64,000 bases of DNA from positions 1-64,000 of the forward strand of contig CAMVDX010000006.1 of assembly GCA_947166355.1 (NCBI GenBank). Direction: 5' to 3'. Origin of the DNA: an uncultured Treponema sp. (GTDB taxonomy: Bacteria > Spirochaetota > Spirochaetia > Treponematales > Treponemataceae). The notes beneath the pieces were generated by a model. That model was not told the DNA's origin. It saw only the letters and a list, made by a program, of their open reading frames with translations, and did not search any database. Positions within the stretch are counted from its first letter, which is position 1, and every line of letters begins with the position of its first letter. Below are positions 24,482 to 33,438 of the stretch, piece by piece. A program made the translations under genes and the position numbers.

Positions 24482-25738
24482 TTATGCCGTCAATTCATCA
24501 GCAAGATTTTCCAGAGCCGCCACATCAGCATCCTTCATGGAAATCTTTATGGAAACCTTTGAGTCCAGATATTTCATCTCAGTACAAGGCTCCAAAAGAG
24601 CCCTCATAGTCTTAGCGGCCGCAGGAGCCCAGCTTCCGTTTTCAATAAAGGCTACAGTCCTCTTCTGGAAATTACGCTCAACAAGATGCTCAATAAACTC
24701 ACGCATTTTTGGGAAAACGCTGCCGCAGTAGGTAGTAGAAGCAAAAACAATTTTTCCGTAGCGGAAGGCATCTTCCACGCACTCATAAATATCTTCCCGG
24801 GCAAGGTCGAAAAGAACGACCTTAGGACAGCCCTTAGAGGTAAGAAGCTCAGCTAGTTTTTCTGCCGCAGACTTAGTGTGCCCGTAAACCGAAGTATAGG
24901 CAATCACAACGCCATCACTTTCCACACCATAAGAAGACCATGTATCATAAAGAGCAATATAATGACCGATATTCTCACTTAAAACAGGACCGTGCAGGGA
25001 ACAGATAGTCTGAATATCAAGGGCGGCAGCCTTCTTCAAAAGAGTCTGAACCGCAGAACCGAATTTTCCCACAATTCCAAAATAGTAGCGGCGGGCTTCA
25101 CATTCCCAGCCCTCAGGGTCATCAAAATCAAAGGCTCCAAACTTACCAAAAGCATCTGCAGAAAAAAGAATCTTTTCCTTAGAATCATAAGTCATAATAA
25201 CTTCCGGCCAGTGAACGTTCGGGGCCGCAATAAAGTTCAGCGCATGACTTCCGTTCGCATTTCCAGCAGTGCTTCCAGCAGAACTTTCACCAGAACTTCC
25301 GTTATTACATCCATCCCCGCCACCAAGCTCAAGCACACTGCCCTCGCCCACTACAACCTGACGGCCGGCAAAATCATCCTCAAACATATTCTTCATCATG
25401 CCAAAAGCCATCTTAGAAGAAACGATTTTTGCATCAGGATATTTTTCCGCAAACTTTCTGATATTAGACGAGTGATCCATTTCCATGTGCTGAACTACAA
25501 GATAGTCAGGAGTTCGGCTCTTTCCGTCAGCAGCAGGCACTTCACTCAAAGCCTTTTCAATATTCATAAGCCACTGGTCGCCAAAAGCCGCATCAACGCT
25601 GTCCATAACGCAGATTTTTTCACCAATAATCAGATAGGAGTTATAGGCCATTCCGTCAGGAACTTCAAACTGCCCTTCAAACAAATCAATCTCGCGGTCA
25701 CTCACGCCAACATATTTTACAGAATCCGTAACATTCAT
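24482..25738 (-). CDS. Flavodiiron protein (FprA type)
   Basis: A 418-aa A-type flavodiiron protein that reduces oxygen to water and/or NO to nitrous oxide in anaerobes. The metallo-beta-lactamase domain has all diiron ligands: His84, Glu86, Asp88, His89 (HMEMDH), His176, Asp195 and His249. The flavodoxin domain has the FMN loop TSVYGHTKSAAE and STTYCGS. Residues about 139-165 are a Gly/Ser/Asn-rich insertion (GDGCNNGSSGESS...) not expected in the family. The 25738 start has a strong AGGAGG site. Electron donor genes are not adjacent. Confidence 0.93.
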   Translation of the reverse strand: MNVTDSVKYVGVSDREIDLFEGQFEVPDGMAYNSYLIIGEKICVMDSVDAAFGDQWLMNIEKALSEVPAADGKSRTPDYLVVQHMEMDHSSNIRKFAEKYPDAKIVSSKMAFGMMKNMFEDDFAGRQVVVGEGSVLELGGGDGCNNGSSGESSAGSTAGNANGSHALNFIAAPNVHWPEVIMTYDSKEKILFSADAFGKFGAFDFDDPEGWECEARRYYFGIVGKFGSAVQTLLKKAAALDIQTICSLHGPVLSENIGHYIALYDTWSSYGVESDGVVIAYTSVYGHTKSAAEKLAELLTSKGCPKVVLFDLAREDIYECVEDAFRYGKIVFASTTYCGSVFPKMREFIEHLVERNFQKRTVAFIENGSWAPAAAKTMRALLEPCTEMKYLDSKVSIKISMKDADVAALENLADELTA

Positions 25739-25744
25739 TTTTTT

Positions 25745-25900
25745 CCTCCTGTTTCTGGCTGCATTCCTCACTGCGGTCGGGTCGCTACGTCCGCCCTTCG
25801 CTAACGCTCACCGTCCTCGTTCTGGTGTTTTCGACAGGCTCAGAGCCCGCTCAACCACCCTCACTGCGGTCGGCTGCTTCGCAGGGGCTCCCTTCGCTTG
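25745..25900. repeat. GC-rich repeat cluster with a degraded family C copy
   Basis: The segment includes cctcactgcggtcgg twice and a degraded family C element at 25822-25860 (ggtgttttcgac ... ctcaaccaccc). No gene is seen between yebC and the flavodiiron gene. Confidence 0.65.
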
Positions 25901-25903
25901 CAT

Positions 25904-25929
25904 AAAAAAACCGCCCGAAAACAGGCGGC
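25904..25929 (-). terminator. Terminator downstream of yebC
   Basis: On the minus strand a 7-bp stem (CCGCCTG/CGGGCGG, TTTT loop) is followed by seven T. Confidence 0.85.
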
Positions 25930-25948
25930 TTCCAATAAATATAACTTA

Positions 25949-26017
25949 CGAGTTTTCAAATCACAGATTTGAAAACTCGCTAATTTAGAAAATGTCATTT
26001 TTGACATTTCCTAAATT
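25949..26017 (-). repeat. Two hairpins right after yebC
   Basis: A perfect 14-bp inverted repeat (25949-25962 with 25966-25979) and a second, imperfect one (25982-25997 with 26002-26017) lie between the yebC stop and its terminator. They could shield the mRNA 3' end. Confidence 0.7.
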
Positions 26018-26759
26018 ACTCCTCTGGCTCAAAGTCATCTGGATATTCAGCTGTGTGATATACGTTCTGAACATCGTCGTTGTCTTCAAGACGGTCGATG
26101 AGGCGCTGAACCTTAGCAGCAGTATCCTTATCAACTGGAGTGTAAGCATCTGGAACCATTCCTACATCAGCAGAAAGTGTTTCATAGCCTTTTTCCTGAA
26201 GAGCTTCAGCAACAGCAGTGAATGCATCTGGAGTTGTAGTTACAGTGATAATTCCATCTTCGTTTACGATATCATCAGCACCAGCTTCCAAAGCAACTTC
26301 CATTACTTCGTCTTCTGAAACCTTTTCAGCATCAAGCTCGATTGTACCCTTTCTCTGGAACATACGAGAAACAGAACCAGAAGTTCCAAGGTTACCACCG
26401 TTCTTTGTAAAGATGTTCTTAACATCAGCAGCTGCACGGTTCTTGTTATCAGAAAGAACTTCAACCATTACAGCAACTCCGCCAGGAGCGTAACCTTCGT
26501 AGAGATACTCTTCGTATGCTGCTCCACCGTCTTCACCAGTACCCTTTTTGATAGCACGTTCAATGTTATCCTTAGGCATGTTAGCAGCACGAGCCTTAAT
26601 AATTACAGTTCTAAGACGAGGGTTAGAGTTAGGGTCTCCACCGCCCATACGTGCAGCAATAGAAATTTCCTTAATAAATTTGGTAAAAATCTTACCACGC
26701 TTTGCATCGGCCAAACCCTTTGCATGTTTAATGGTGGCCCATTTACTATGTCCTGACAT
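26016..26759 (-). CDS. yebC: YebC/PmpR family transcription or translation regulator
   Basis: A 247-aa YebC/TACO1 protein. The start MSGHSKWATIKHAKGLADAKRGKIFTKF (given here only as landmark pieces MSGHSKW and KRGKIF) is diagnostic. Later parts show EYLYEGYAPGGVAV and a C-terminal acidic end. Family members act in transcription control or relieve ribosome stalling at polyproline. The gene is single, with a good AAGGAG-type site, followed by three hairpins. Confidence 0.96.
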   Translation of the reverse strand: MSGHSKWATIKHAKGLADAKRGKIFTKFIKEISIAARMGGGDPNSNPRLRTVIIKARAANMPKDNIERAIKKGTGEDGGAAYEEYLYEGYAPGGVAVMVEVLSDNKNRAAADVKNIFTKNGGNLGTSGSVSRMFQRKGTIELDAEKVSEDEVMEVALEAGADDIVNEDGIITVTTTPDAFTAVAEALQEKGYETLSADVGMVPDAYTPVDKDTAAKVQRLIDRLEDNDDVQNVYHTAEYPDDFEPEE

Positions 26760-27059
26760 TAGGAACTCCTTATGTATAATAGAATACTAATTTTATCTAT
26801 TTAAAATATCACAAATGAAAAAAATATTCAATATTATCTCAGCCCGGCCTCAAAGTCCAAGACGCCTTCCGCCACTCCCTTACGGTCGGCCGCTTCACTC
26901 GCTCAGCCTGTCATTCCCGGGTTTGACCCGGGAATCCCATTCTTCGCTCGCTCCAGTGGCTGCCTTCGGCATGGCTCCACGCTTGGGGCGCCTCCCCGTG
27001 AAATAATATATACTTTTTTCCAACTATTCAATTCCAAATAATCGTGTTATACTTTTCAT
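26760..27059. repeat. Gene-free region with family D and GC-rich repeats
   Basis: The region holds a family D element at 26909-26936 (tgtcattcccgggtttgac) inside a GC-rich segment (26848-27002) rich in gcttc/gaagc and cactcg motifs similar to 39134-39243. No convincing gene is visible. Confidence 0.7.
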
Positions 27060-27380
27060 ATGTCCTACTGGTATATTTACTTTATGATTCTTCTCTTCGG
27101 AATAATTCTTCCCCAATACTGGGACCGGCGGCGAAGGAGATTAAGACAGAAAAAATTAAGAATAAAAAAAGAAGTAAACAATCTTATGACATCACAACTT
27201 CTTTCAGAATGCATTGGCAAAAATGTTGAACTTTACGGCGAAGGCGGAATCTCAGGCTTTTCCGGCAAGGTTCTGGCAGTTGAAGAAAACCTCATCAAAA
27301 TCGAAGACAAAAGAACAATCCGCATCATCAATGCAGATATGATTGCCCAGATTAAAATCAAAAAGAATATCGAAAAATAA
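27060..27380 (+). CDS. Small hypothetical membrane-anchored protein
   Basis: A 106-aa protein: one N-terminal transmembrane helix (about 3-20), an Arg/Lys-rich stop-transfer segment (WDRRRRRLRQKK), a helix (about 35-55), and a C-terminal beta-rich piece (NVELYGEGGISGFSGKVLAVEE, shown only in part: KVLAVEENLIKIED) like small SH3 or Sm-type barrels. The family is not recognised. No clear Shine-Dalgarno precedes the ATG, and TATACT lies only about 9 bases upstream, so the message may be leaderless or start at an internal Met. Confidence 0.65.
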   Translation: MSYWYIYFMILLFGIILPQYWDRRRRRLRQKKLRIKKEVNNLMTSQLLSECIGKNVELYGEGGISGFSGKVLAVEENLIKIEDKRTIRIINADMIAQIKIKKNIEK

Positions 27381-27460
27381 GAATTTATAACTTCTTTTTC
27401 CAGCTGATAAGTCACATCGATTTTTCTTCCAAAATCCCACATCCGTATTAACAGTAACAC

Positions 27461-27498
27461 TGTGGTTTCGATACGGCCAATGGCCTACTCAACCACCG
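27461..27498. repeat. Family C palindromic repeat
   Basis: The arms tgtggtttcgatacgg and cctactcaaccacc lie upstream of the nucleoside kinase-like gene. Confidence 0.85.
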
Positions 27499-27584
27499 TA
27501 TTTTTTTATTTCACAAATCAGAATTTACCCTTTATAATAGAAGAATCGGAGAAGAAAAAATCGAACAACTGTGAGGTATCAATC

Positions 27585-29252
27585 ATGAATGACATCAGCA
27601 TTACATTTATTAAAGACGAAAAAGAAATTACAAAAAAACTGGTTCCATACGGCACACCTGTTTCAGTAATTACAGGAAACTTTGGAATCCCGGATAAAGA
27701 AATCTACGCTGTAAGAATCAGTAACGAAATCTGCCCGCTGGACATGCCTCTTACTTATGACGCAGTCCTTGAGCCGGTTGTTGCAAAATCAAAGGACGGA
27801 GCGGCCGTTTACCGCCGCTCTCTCTGCCTCCTTCTGGCCGCTGCCGCTTACAATCTTTTTCCTAAGGCCCGCCTTCTTGTAGGCCACAGCCTTGGCTACG
27901 GTTACTACTACACCCTCGAAGGCGCAAAAAAAATTACTGACAAGGAAATCAAACAGCTCACTACAGAAATGAATGCACTTGTTGAAAAGGACATTCCTAT
28001 CACAACAGAGACTATTCCTTACGCAAAGGCTGCAGAGCTTTTTGAAAAACTAAACCTTGTAGAAACCCGCAAGCAGATTAAGTTCAACTGTACACCTACA
28101 ATCAAAATTAATTCGATTGGGGACTTTTCTGATTTGTACTTTGGACCTCTTGTTCTTTCTACAGGAGTTCTCAAAACTTTTGAATTGATGAAGTATGGAG
28201 AAGGTTTCCTTCTCCGCTTCCCTAAATCTTCTGATCCTGACAAACTTACAAAGTTTGAAGATCAGCCAAAGCTCTTCGAGATTTACAGCAAGTACAAGGA
28301 ATGGGGAAAGAGAATGAACGTTACTTCTGCCGCTTCCCTCAACGAGCTGATTGGTAAGCGAAAGATTAATGACTTCATCGAAATCACAGAAATCTACCAG
28401 CAGAAGAATATTTCAAAAATTGCTTCTCAGATTGTTGATAAAAAGACTGTCCGTGTAGTTTTAATTGCAGGTCCTTCTTCTTCCGGTAAAACAACCTCGG
28501 CAAAAAAGCTTGCCCTCGAGCTTCAGGCTATGGGCTACCAGCCAAAGGTAATCAGCCTTGACTGCTACTATGTTGGCCACGACAAAACTCCGCTTGACGC
28601 AGACGGCAAACCTGATTACGAATGTCTTGAAGCTTTGAACATTGAGCTTTTGAACAACCAGCTTGTTGATTTATTTAATGGAAAAGAAGTTACAATTCCA
28701 AGCTACGACTTCCATACAGGAACTTCATATTTTGAAGACAAGAATAAGTTGCGTCTCGCAGAAAATGAGATTCTTATTCTTGAAGGAATCCACGGTCTGA
28801 ACGACAAGCTTACTCCAAAGGTTGCACCGGAGCTTAAGTTTAAGATTTACCTTTCTGCCCTCACCCAACTGAACCTGGATGACCACAACCGCATTTCTAC
28901 AAGTGATAACCGCCTGATTCGCCGCATTGTCCGCGACAACAACTTCCGCGGTAAGCCTGCAGCAGGAACAATTGAAATGTGGCCAAGCGTTCGCCGCGGC
29001 GAAGAGCTTCACATCTTCCCATTCCAGAACAACGCAGATGCAGTGCTCAACACAGCCCTGGACTACGAGTTGTCTGTACTTCGTGTTTATGCAGCACCAC
29101 TGCTCCGCCAGGTCACTCCAATGCAAAAGGAATACGCAGAAGCAAGACGACTTCTCCAGTTCCTCGAGAACTTTGCAACCATCTCACCAAGCGCAGTACC
29201 ACCACGCTCTATCATCCGCGAGTTTATTGGAGGAAGTGCGTTTAAATACTAG
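27585..29252 (+). CDS. TGS/ThrRS-editing-like domain fused to uridine kinase
   Basis: A 555-aa fusion. Residues about 1-60 resemble a TGS/ubiquitin-like fold, and about 70-220 resemble the second additional domain of threonyl-tRNA synthetase with LLVGHSLGYGYY. The C-terminal part (from about 280) is a uridine/phosphoribulokinase-type P-loop kinase: LIAGPSSSGKTTSAK, SLDCYYV, and LEGIHGLND. It probably phosphorylates a nucleoside. The start at 27585 has a GAGG Shine-Dalgarno; the longer frame includes a repeat. A family C repeat begins 7 bases after the stop. Confidence 0.87.
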   Translation: MNDISITFIKDEKEITKKLVPYGTPVSVITGNFGIPDKEIYAVRISNEICPLDMPLTYDAVLEPVVAKSKDGAAVYRRSLCLLLAAAAYNLFPKARLLVGHSLGYGYYYTLEGAKKITDKEIKQLTTEMNALVEKDIPITTETIPYAKAAELFEKLNLVETRKQIKFNCTPTIKINSIGDFSDLYFGPLVLSTGVLKTFELMKYGEGFLLRFPKSSDPDKLTKFEDQPKLFEIYSKYKEWGKRMNVTSAASLNELIGKRKINDFIEITEIYQQKNISKIASQIVDKKTVRVVLIAGPSSSGKTTSAKKLALELQAMGYQPKVISLDCYYVGHDKTPLDADGKPDYECLEALNIELLNNQLVDLFNGKEVTIPSYDFHTGTSYFEDKNKLRLAENEILILEGIHGLNDKLTPKVAPELKFKIYLSALTQLNLDDHNRISTSDNRLIRRIVRDNNFRGKPAAGTIEMWPSVRRGEELHIFPFQNNADAVLNTALDYELSVLRVYAAPLLRQVTPMQKEYAEARRLLQFLENFATISPSAVPPRSIIREFIGGSAFKY

Positions 29253-29259
29253 GAAATAC

Positions 29260-29298
29260 GGTGGTTGAGTGCCGCGTAGCGGTATATCGAAACCACCA
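29260..29298. repeat. Family C repeat 3' of the nucleoside kinase-like gene
   Basis: cggtggttgagtgccgcg and tatatcgaaaccacc arms. It is followed by a spacer (aatttcggctcata) shared with 29887-29900. Confidence 0.85.
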
Positions 29299-29314
29299 TA
29301 AATTTCGGCTCATA

Positions 29315-29417
29315 GGGTGGTTTCGATACGACACTTCGTGTCGTTTGCATTTATGGAAATTATTTTCTAGTGCGCTTTCGCGCACTATGCATACGCCCTA
29401 TGGGCTACTCAACCACC
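29315..29417. repeat. Composite family C repeat, inverted copy
   Basis: The reverse complement of the 17286-17384 element, about 90% identical including the internal insert. It ends at the fliJ stop codon. Confidence 0.87.
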
Positions 29418-29834
29418 CTATAATTTATTCTTCACTTCATCCAGTAATTCTGCTTCTTCATAATCAGCGGCTTGCTTCCACTCATCAAGCTGCTTTTCTT
29501 TGAGCTTTTCGAGGGCAGTTGTTTTTTTCATGCATTCGCGGAGGACTTCGCGTTTTTGTTCGGTGACAAGTTTTGCCTGAGTCAGTTGTTTTAAGAGCTC
29601 TTCTTTTTGTTGTTCCAGAAGATTGTTGTACTGGCTCTGGGCCATTACGTCCTCAAAATCAAGATTGCCTTTCATACTTGCTTTTACGGCTGCATAGTTC
29701 TGGGCGATTTTTTTTAGATTTTCGTTTATTTCATTTTCAACAGCTATGGCCTTAGCAAGTTCGCCTTCTGCCTGCTGCTTTTCAAAGTTGCGGAATTCGA
29801 GGACATTTTCTAGTTCAAAGGTAAATTTCTTCAT
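29418..29834 (-). CDS. fliJ: Flagellar export chaperone-like protein FliJ
   Basis: A 138-aa, almost entirely coiled-coil protein (MKKFTFELENVLEFRNFEKQQAEGE begins it; landmark FELENVLEFR). FliJ associates with the FliH-FliI ATPase ring and export gate. Its position directly after fliI in the flagellar operon supports the call. It is flanked on both sides by paired family C repeats. The stop codon TAG merges with the repeat. Confidence 0.85.
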   Translation of the reverse strand: MKKFTFELENVLEFRNFEKQQAEGELAKAIAVENEINENLKKIAQNYAAVKASMKGNLDFEDVMAQSQYNNLLEQQKEELLKQLTQAKLVTEQKREVLRECMKKTTALEKLKEKQLDEWKQAADYEEAELLDEVKNKL

Positions 29835-29847
29835 AAACTTATAATAC

Positions 29848-29885
29848 GGTGGTTGAGTGCCGCGTAGCGGCGTATCGAAACCACC
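29848..29885. repeat. Family C repeat between fliI and fliJ
   Basis: cggtggttgagtgccgcg and cgtatcgaaaccacc arms, 14 bases upstream of the fliJ ATG on the minus strand. Confidence 0.87.
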
Positions 29886-29902
29886 ACAAAATTCGGCTCA
29901 TA

Positions 29903-29941
29903 AGGTGGTTTCGATACGCCCTTCGGGCTACTCAACCACCG
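29903..29941. repeat. Family C repeat forming the 3' end of fliI
   Basis: The arm ggtggttgagtag on the minus strand is read as the last FliI codons (Pro-Val-Val-Glu) and its TAG stop. Confidence 0.87.
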
Positions 29942-31346
29942 GAGCATTCGAATCTACAATCTGTGCGGTTGTAGGAATTCCAATTGCTGGCGCCTCAACA
30001 AACTCTTCTTCTGGAATCTCGATTCCTGTAAGGGCCGAAAGTTTTTTCAAAGTTTCCGTCATAGGACAAGGCTCGTATTCTTCCTGCTTGAGGAACTCTT
30101 CTATTTCAGGATACTTATCGATTACGAAATCAATCTGAGGCGAATTACCTTTTTCGTAAATTCCTGCTGTAATCATTGTTTCATTGGTTGCATAGGTTGC
30201 CATCCAGGTACGGAGCTGTGCAACTGCTTTTCTAGTCTGCGCACCACAAACACGTTTTGAAAGACGCGAAATAGACTGCAGCACATCTATCGCAGGATAA
30301 TGGTAAGCCTGGGCTAACTTACGGTTCAGAACAATATGACCATCCAGAGTTCCGCGAACCTTATCTGTAATCGGTTCATTCATATCGTCGCCATCAACAA
30401 GAACGGTATAAAAAGCTGTAATAGAACCTTTCTGATTTGTACCGCTTCTCTCAAGCAGCTTTGGAATCATATCAAATACACTTGGCGGATAGCCCTTCTG
30501 TGCTGGAGGCTCACCGTTTGCAAGACCAATTTCTCGCTGAGCATGAGCAAAACGTGTAACTGAATCCATCATCAGCATAACGTCTTTACCCTGGTCGCGG
30601 AAATATTCTGCAACGGCAGTACAAACCTGAGCGGCACGGAGACGGCAGATTGAAGGTTCATCACTGGTAGCCACAACTAACACAGAACGCTTCATACCTT
30701 CTTCGCCAAGGTCACGTTTAACGAAGTCCAGAACCTCGCGTCCACGTTCACCAATCAAACCGATTACATTTATATCAGCATCTGTGTTACGGGCAATAAT
30801 ACTTAAAAGAGTTGATTTACCAACACCAGAGCCTGCAAAGATTCCAAGACGCTGTCCTTTACCTACAGTCAAAAGAGAATCAATTGCACGAACTCCTGTT
30901 GTAATACGATGATTAATATCAGTACGTTCATTTGGAGAAGGCGGATTCGCAACTGCCGGATAATAGGTTTCAGGAACAATTTCTCCCTTATCATCACACG
31001 GTTTACCGCTTGCATTAATCATTCTGCCCAAAAGATTCGGACCAACCGGAACCATAAGACTTCGGCCGGAAGCAACAACTTCGCAGCCAACTTCAATTCC
31101 TTTTGTCTCGCCAAAAGGAGCAAGCTTTACAGTTTTATCATCAAGTCCTACAACCTCTGCCTGAAGCATTTTGCCATCACGCAATTTTATCGTACACATT
31201 TCGCCGATTACCGAACGTGGACCTTCACTTTCAACTTCCAGTCCTTTTACAGCAGTCACGCGGCCTGTGTATAAAATTGTTTCAGCATCAACAACCTTTT
31301 CGAGATATTTTGTAAAATTGAATTCACCTGTATAAGAAGAACGCAT
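29928..31346 (-). CDS. fliI: Flagellum-specific ATP synthase FliI
   Basis: FliI is the F1-beta-like ATPase that energises flagellar type III export. At 472 aa it shows Walker A (GIFAGSGVGKSTLLS), GERGREVLDF, Walker B (DVMLMMDSVTRFAHAQRE) and the SALPGRSG-like arginine region replaced by normal RSGTNQKGSIT. The C-terminal tail after FVEAPAIGIPTTAQ is longer than the E. coli-type end, and its last four residues and stop come from a family C palindrome. It follows fliH by 24 bp. Confidence 0.96.
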   Translation of the reverse strand: MRSSYTGEFNFTKYLEKVVDAETILYTGRVTAVKGLEVESEGPRSVIGEMCTIKLRDGKMLQAEVVGLDDKTVKLAPFGETKGIEVGCEVVASGRSLMVPVGPNLLGRMINASGKPCDDKGEIVPETYYPAVANPPSPNERTDINHRITTGVRAIDSLLTVGKGQRLGIFAGSGVGKSTLLSIIARNTDADINVIGLIGERGREVLDFVKRDLGEEGMKRSVLVVATSDEPSICRLRAAQVCTAVAEYFRDQGKDVMLMMDSVTRFAHAQREIGLANGEPPAQKGYPPSVFDMIPKLLERSGTNQKGSITAFYTVLVDGDDMNEPITDKVRGTLDGHIVLNRKLAQAYHYPAIDVLQSISRLSKRVCGAQTRKAVAQLRTWMATYATNETMITAGIYEKGNSPQIDFVIDKYPEIEEFLKQEEYEPCPMTETLKKLSALTGIEIPEEEFVEAPAIGIPTTAQIVDSNAPVVE

Positions 31347-31370
31347 GTCCCCACCCCCACACTACTTAAT

Positions 31371-32300
31371 TTACTCAGAGGTAAGTGGATCTGACCGCTT
31401 GATATTTTTAACAGGAGAAACTTCGAGAATCTTATTTTCAAGCTCAGTGAGCTGACTTGAAATACGTGCATCAATAGCACCAAAGTCAGTTTCTACAATA
31501 CAACCGCCCTTTTCAACAGAAGAATCTTCCTGAACAGTAATTCCCTGAACATTTTCAACATGCTGAATAAACTCGTCGACATGAGCGGTAGTAAGCTTAA
31601 CGTCTTCGATATTAACACGTAGTGTTACAGAGCCGCGGGTCTTAACCTTGCGAAGCGCTGCAACAGTATTTGCCATAATAACATTTTTCTGATTTTCAGA
31701 AAGAATCTTAATAACCTTTCGGGCCATCAGAATTACAAGCTCAACAATCTGACTTTCTGTATCCTGAAGTATTTCTTCACGTCGCTGCATTACAGCTTCG
31801 AGGATTTTATGCATGCGGTCAATAAGGCGGTCTACTTCTGCAGAACCTTTATCAAAGCCTTCCTTACTTCCCTGTTCAAAACCTTCGTTGCGGGCTTCTG
31901 AAACAATCTTATCGTGCTGGGCGTTAGCCTCGGCTACTATCTGAGCAGCCTCTGCTTTTGCTTTTTCAACAATTGCAGCAGCTTCATTTTCTGCATCAGC
32001 TTTTATAATTGCAGCCTGATCTGTCTGACGTTTTACTTCTTCAAAGGCTGTATCTTCTGCTTTCTTAATTATCTGATCTGCTTCGGCCTGAGCCTGGGTG
32101 AGCATCTGCTTTTTTTCCTGCTCAAAGTTTGCCCTGTACTCGTCGGCCTCGCGTTTTAAATCTTCTGCAGTAGGACCGGTGTATTCTTCTTCCTCTTCTA
32201 CAACAGCTTCTTCAATAGGAGAATAATCCTTATAAAGAGGAAGCATTACTTTTTCTTCGATATTTTTTGCTTCGCCGGGGCGAAATACAGTTTTTGCCAT
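31371..32300 (-). CDS. fliH: Flagellar assembly protein FliH
   Basis: A 309-aa FliH: charged N-terminus, a long Ala/Glu-rich coiled coil (about 50-140, with AEADQIIKKAED), and a C-terminal domain (about 190-300) resembling the V-type ATPase E subunit (VTLRVNIEDVKL, GGCIVETDFGAIDARI). FliH regulates FliI and links it to the C ring. It lies between fliG and fliI in the standard spirochaete order. Confidence 0.9.
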   Translation of the reverse strand: MAKTVFRPGEAKNIEEKVMLPLYKDYSPIEEAVVEEEEEYTGPTAEDLKREADEYRANFEQEKKQMLTQAQAEADQIIKKAEDTAFEEVKRQTDQAAIIKADAENEAAAIVEKAKAEAAQIVAEANAQHDKIVSEARNEGFEQGSKEGFDKGSAEVDRLIDRMHKILEAVMQRREEILQDTESQIVELVILMARKVIKILSENQKNVIMANTVAALRKVKTRGSVTLRVNIEDVKLTTAHVDEFIQHVENVQGITVQEDSSVEKGGCIVETDFGAIDARISSQLTELENKILEVSPVKNIKRSDPLTSE

Positions 32301-32322
32301 CTCTTCCTACCCTCGCACAATT

Positions 32323-33435
32323 TTATGATACAAGCTCATCCTCGCCGGAACGTGCAATAACGATATCACCGTTGTCTTCAAGACGTCGGATGATAGATAC
32401 AATCTTCTGCTGAGACTCTTCAACATCCTTCAAGCGGACAGGTCCCATGAACTCCATATCTTCCTTAAGCATAGATGCGGCACGCTTAGACATGTTACGG
32501 AAGATTTTATCCTGTACTTCGGTATCAACAGACTTAAGCGCTTTTGCGAGCTCCTGCTGGTCGACATCGCGAAGTACCTTCTGAATAGCACGGTCGTCGA
32601 GCATAACGATATCTTCGAATACGAACATTCGCTTTTTGATTTCCTCTGCAAGATCCGGATCGTCCTCTTCGAGAGATTCGATAATAGACTTTTCAGAAGA
32701 ACGGTCAACAAGGTTGAGGATTTCAACGATTGCTTCAACACCACCAGCCGCTGTGTAGTCTTCGCTAGACAGTGTAGAAAGCTTCTTTTCCAATACACGT
32801 TCAACGTCGCGCAATACATCTGGCGAAGTTCGGTCCATTGTTGCAAGACGCTTAGAAACTTCGGCCTGCATATCTTCCGGAAGGTTCTGCATGATTACGG
32901 CAGCCTTACCAGGTTCAAGGTAAGCAAGAATCAGGGCAATAGTCTGCGGATATTCCTGCTGAATAAAGTTCAAAAGATGAGCCGGGTCTGTACGGCGGAT
33001 AAAGTCGAAAGGACGAACCTGAAGCGAACTTGTAAGTCTGTTGATGATATCGATGGCTTTCTGAGAACCGAGAGACTTCTCCAAGAGCTCTCGGGCATAG
33101 TCGATACCACCGGTTGTGATAAAGTTCTGAGCATTCATGAGCTCCTGGAACTCTTCAAGTACGGCATCCTTAAACTCAGGATTTACTTTTTCCTGACGTG
33201 CAATTTCAAAGGTAAGGGTTTCAACTTCGTCTTCGCGAAGATGCTTCATGATTTCGGCAGAAACTTCTGGTCCAAGAGAGATGAGGAAGATGGCAGCCTT
33301 CTGGCGACCTGTTAAACTTTTATAATCCTTTGAGCCTTTTTTAGATGAAGAACCAGAACCTGCAGGCTTAAGCTGACCAGGCTTTGGAACCGGCTTTGGA
33401 TTTGATTTCGGTGCTTCTGTAGCTTCGTCTGACAT
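32323..33435 (-). CDS. fliG: Flagellar motor switch protein FliG
   Basis: A 370-aa FliG: N-terminal region after a Pro/Lys-rich leader (about 1-35), LTGRQKAAIFLISLGPE, the middle EHPQ-like motif (here QQEYPQTIALILAYL), and the C-terminal charged motor domain (FEDIVMLDDRAIQKVLRDVD, landmark MLDDRAIQ) that contacts the stator. The length is slightly above the usual 335-345 because of the leader. The start lies 3 bases from the fliF stop. Confidence 0.96.
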   Translation of the reverse strand: MSDEATEAPKSNPKPVPKPGQLKPAGSGSSSKKGSKDYKSLTGRQKAAIFLISLGPEVSAEIMKHLREDEVETLTFEIARQEKVNPEFKDAVLEEFQELMNAQNFITTGGIDYARELLEKSLGSQKAIDIINRLTSSLQVRPFDFIRRTDPAHLLNFIQQEYPQTIALILAYLEPGKAAVIMQNLPEDMQAEVSKRLATMDRTSPDVLRDVERVLEKKLSTLSSEDYTAAGGVEAIVEILNLVDRSSEKSIIESLEEDDPDLAEEIKKRMFVFEDIVMLDDRAIQKVLRDVDQQELAKALKSVDTEVQDKIFRNMSKRAASMLKEDMEFMGPVRLKDVEESQQKIVSIIRRLEDNGDIVIARSGEDELVS

Positions 33436-33438
33436 AAA

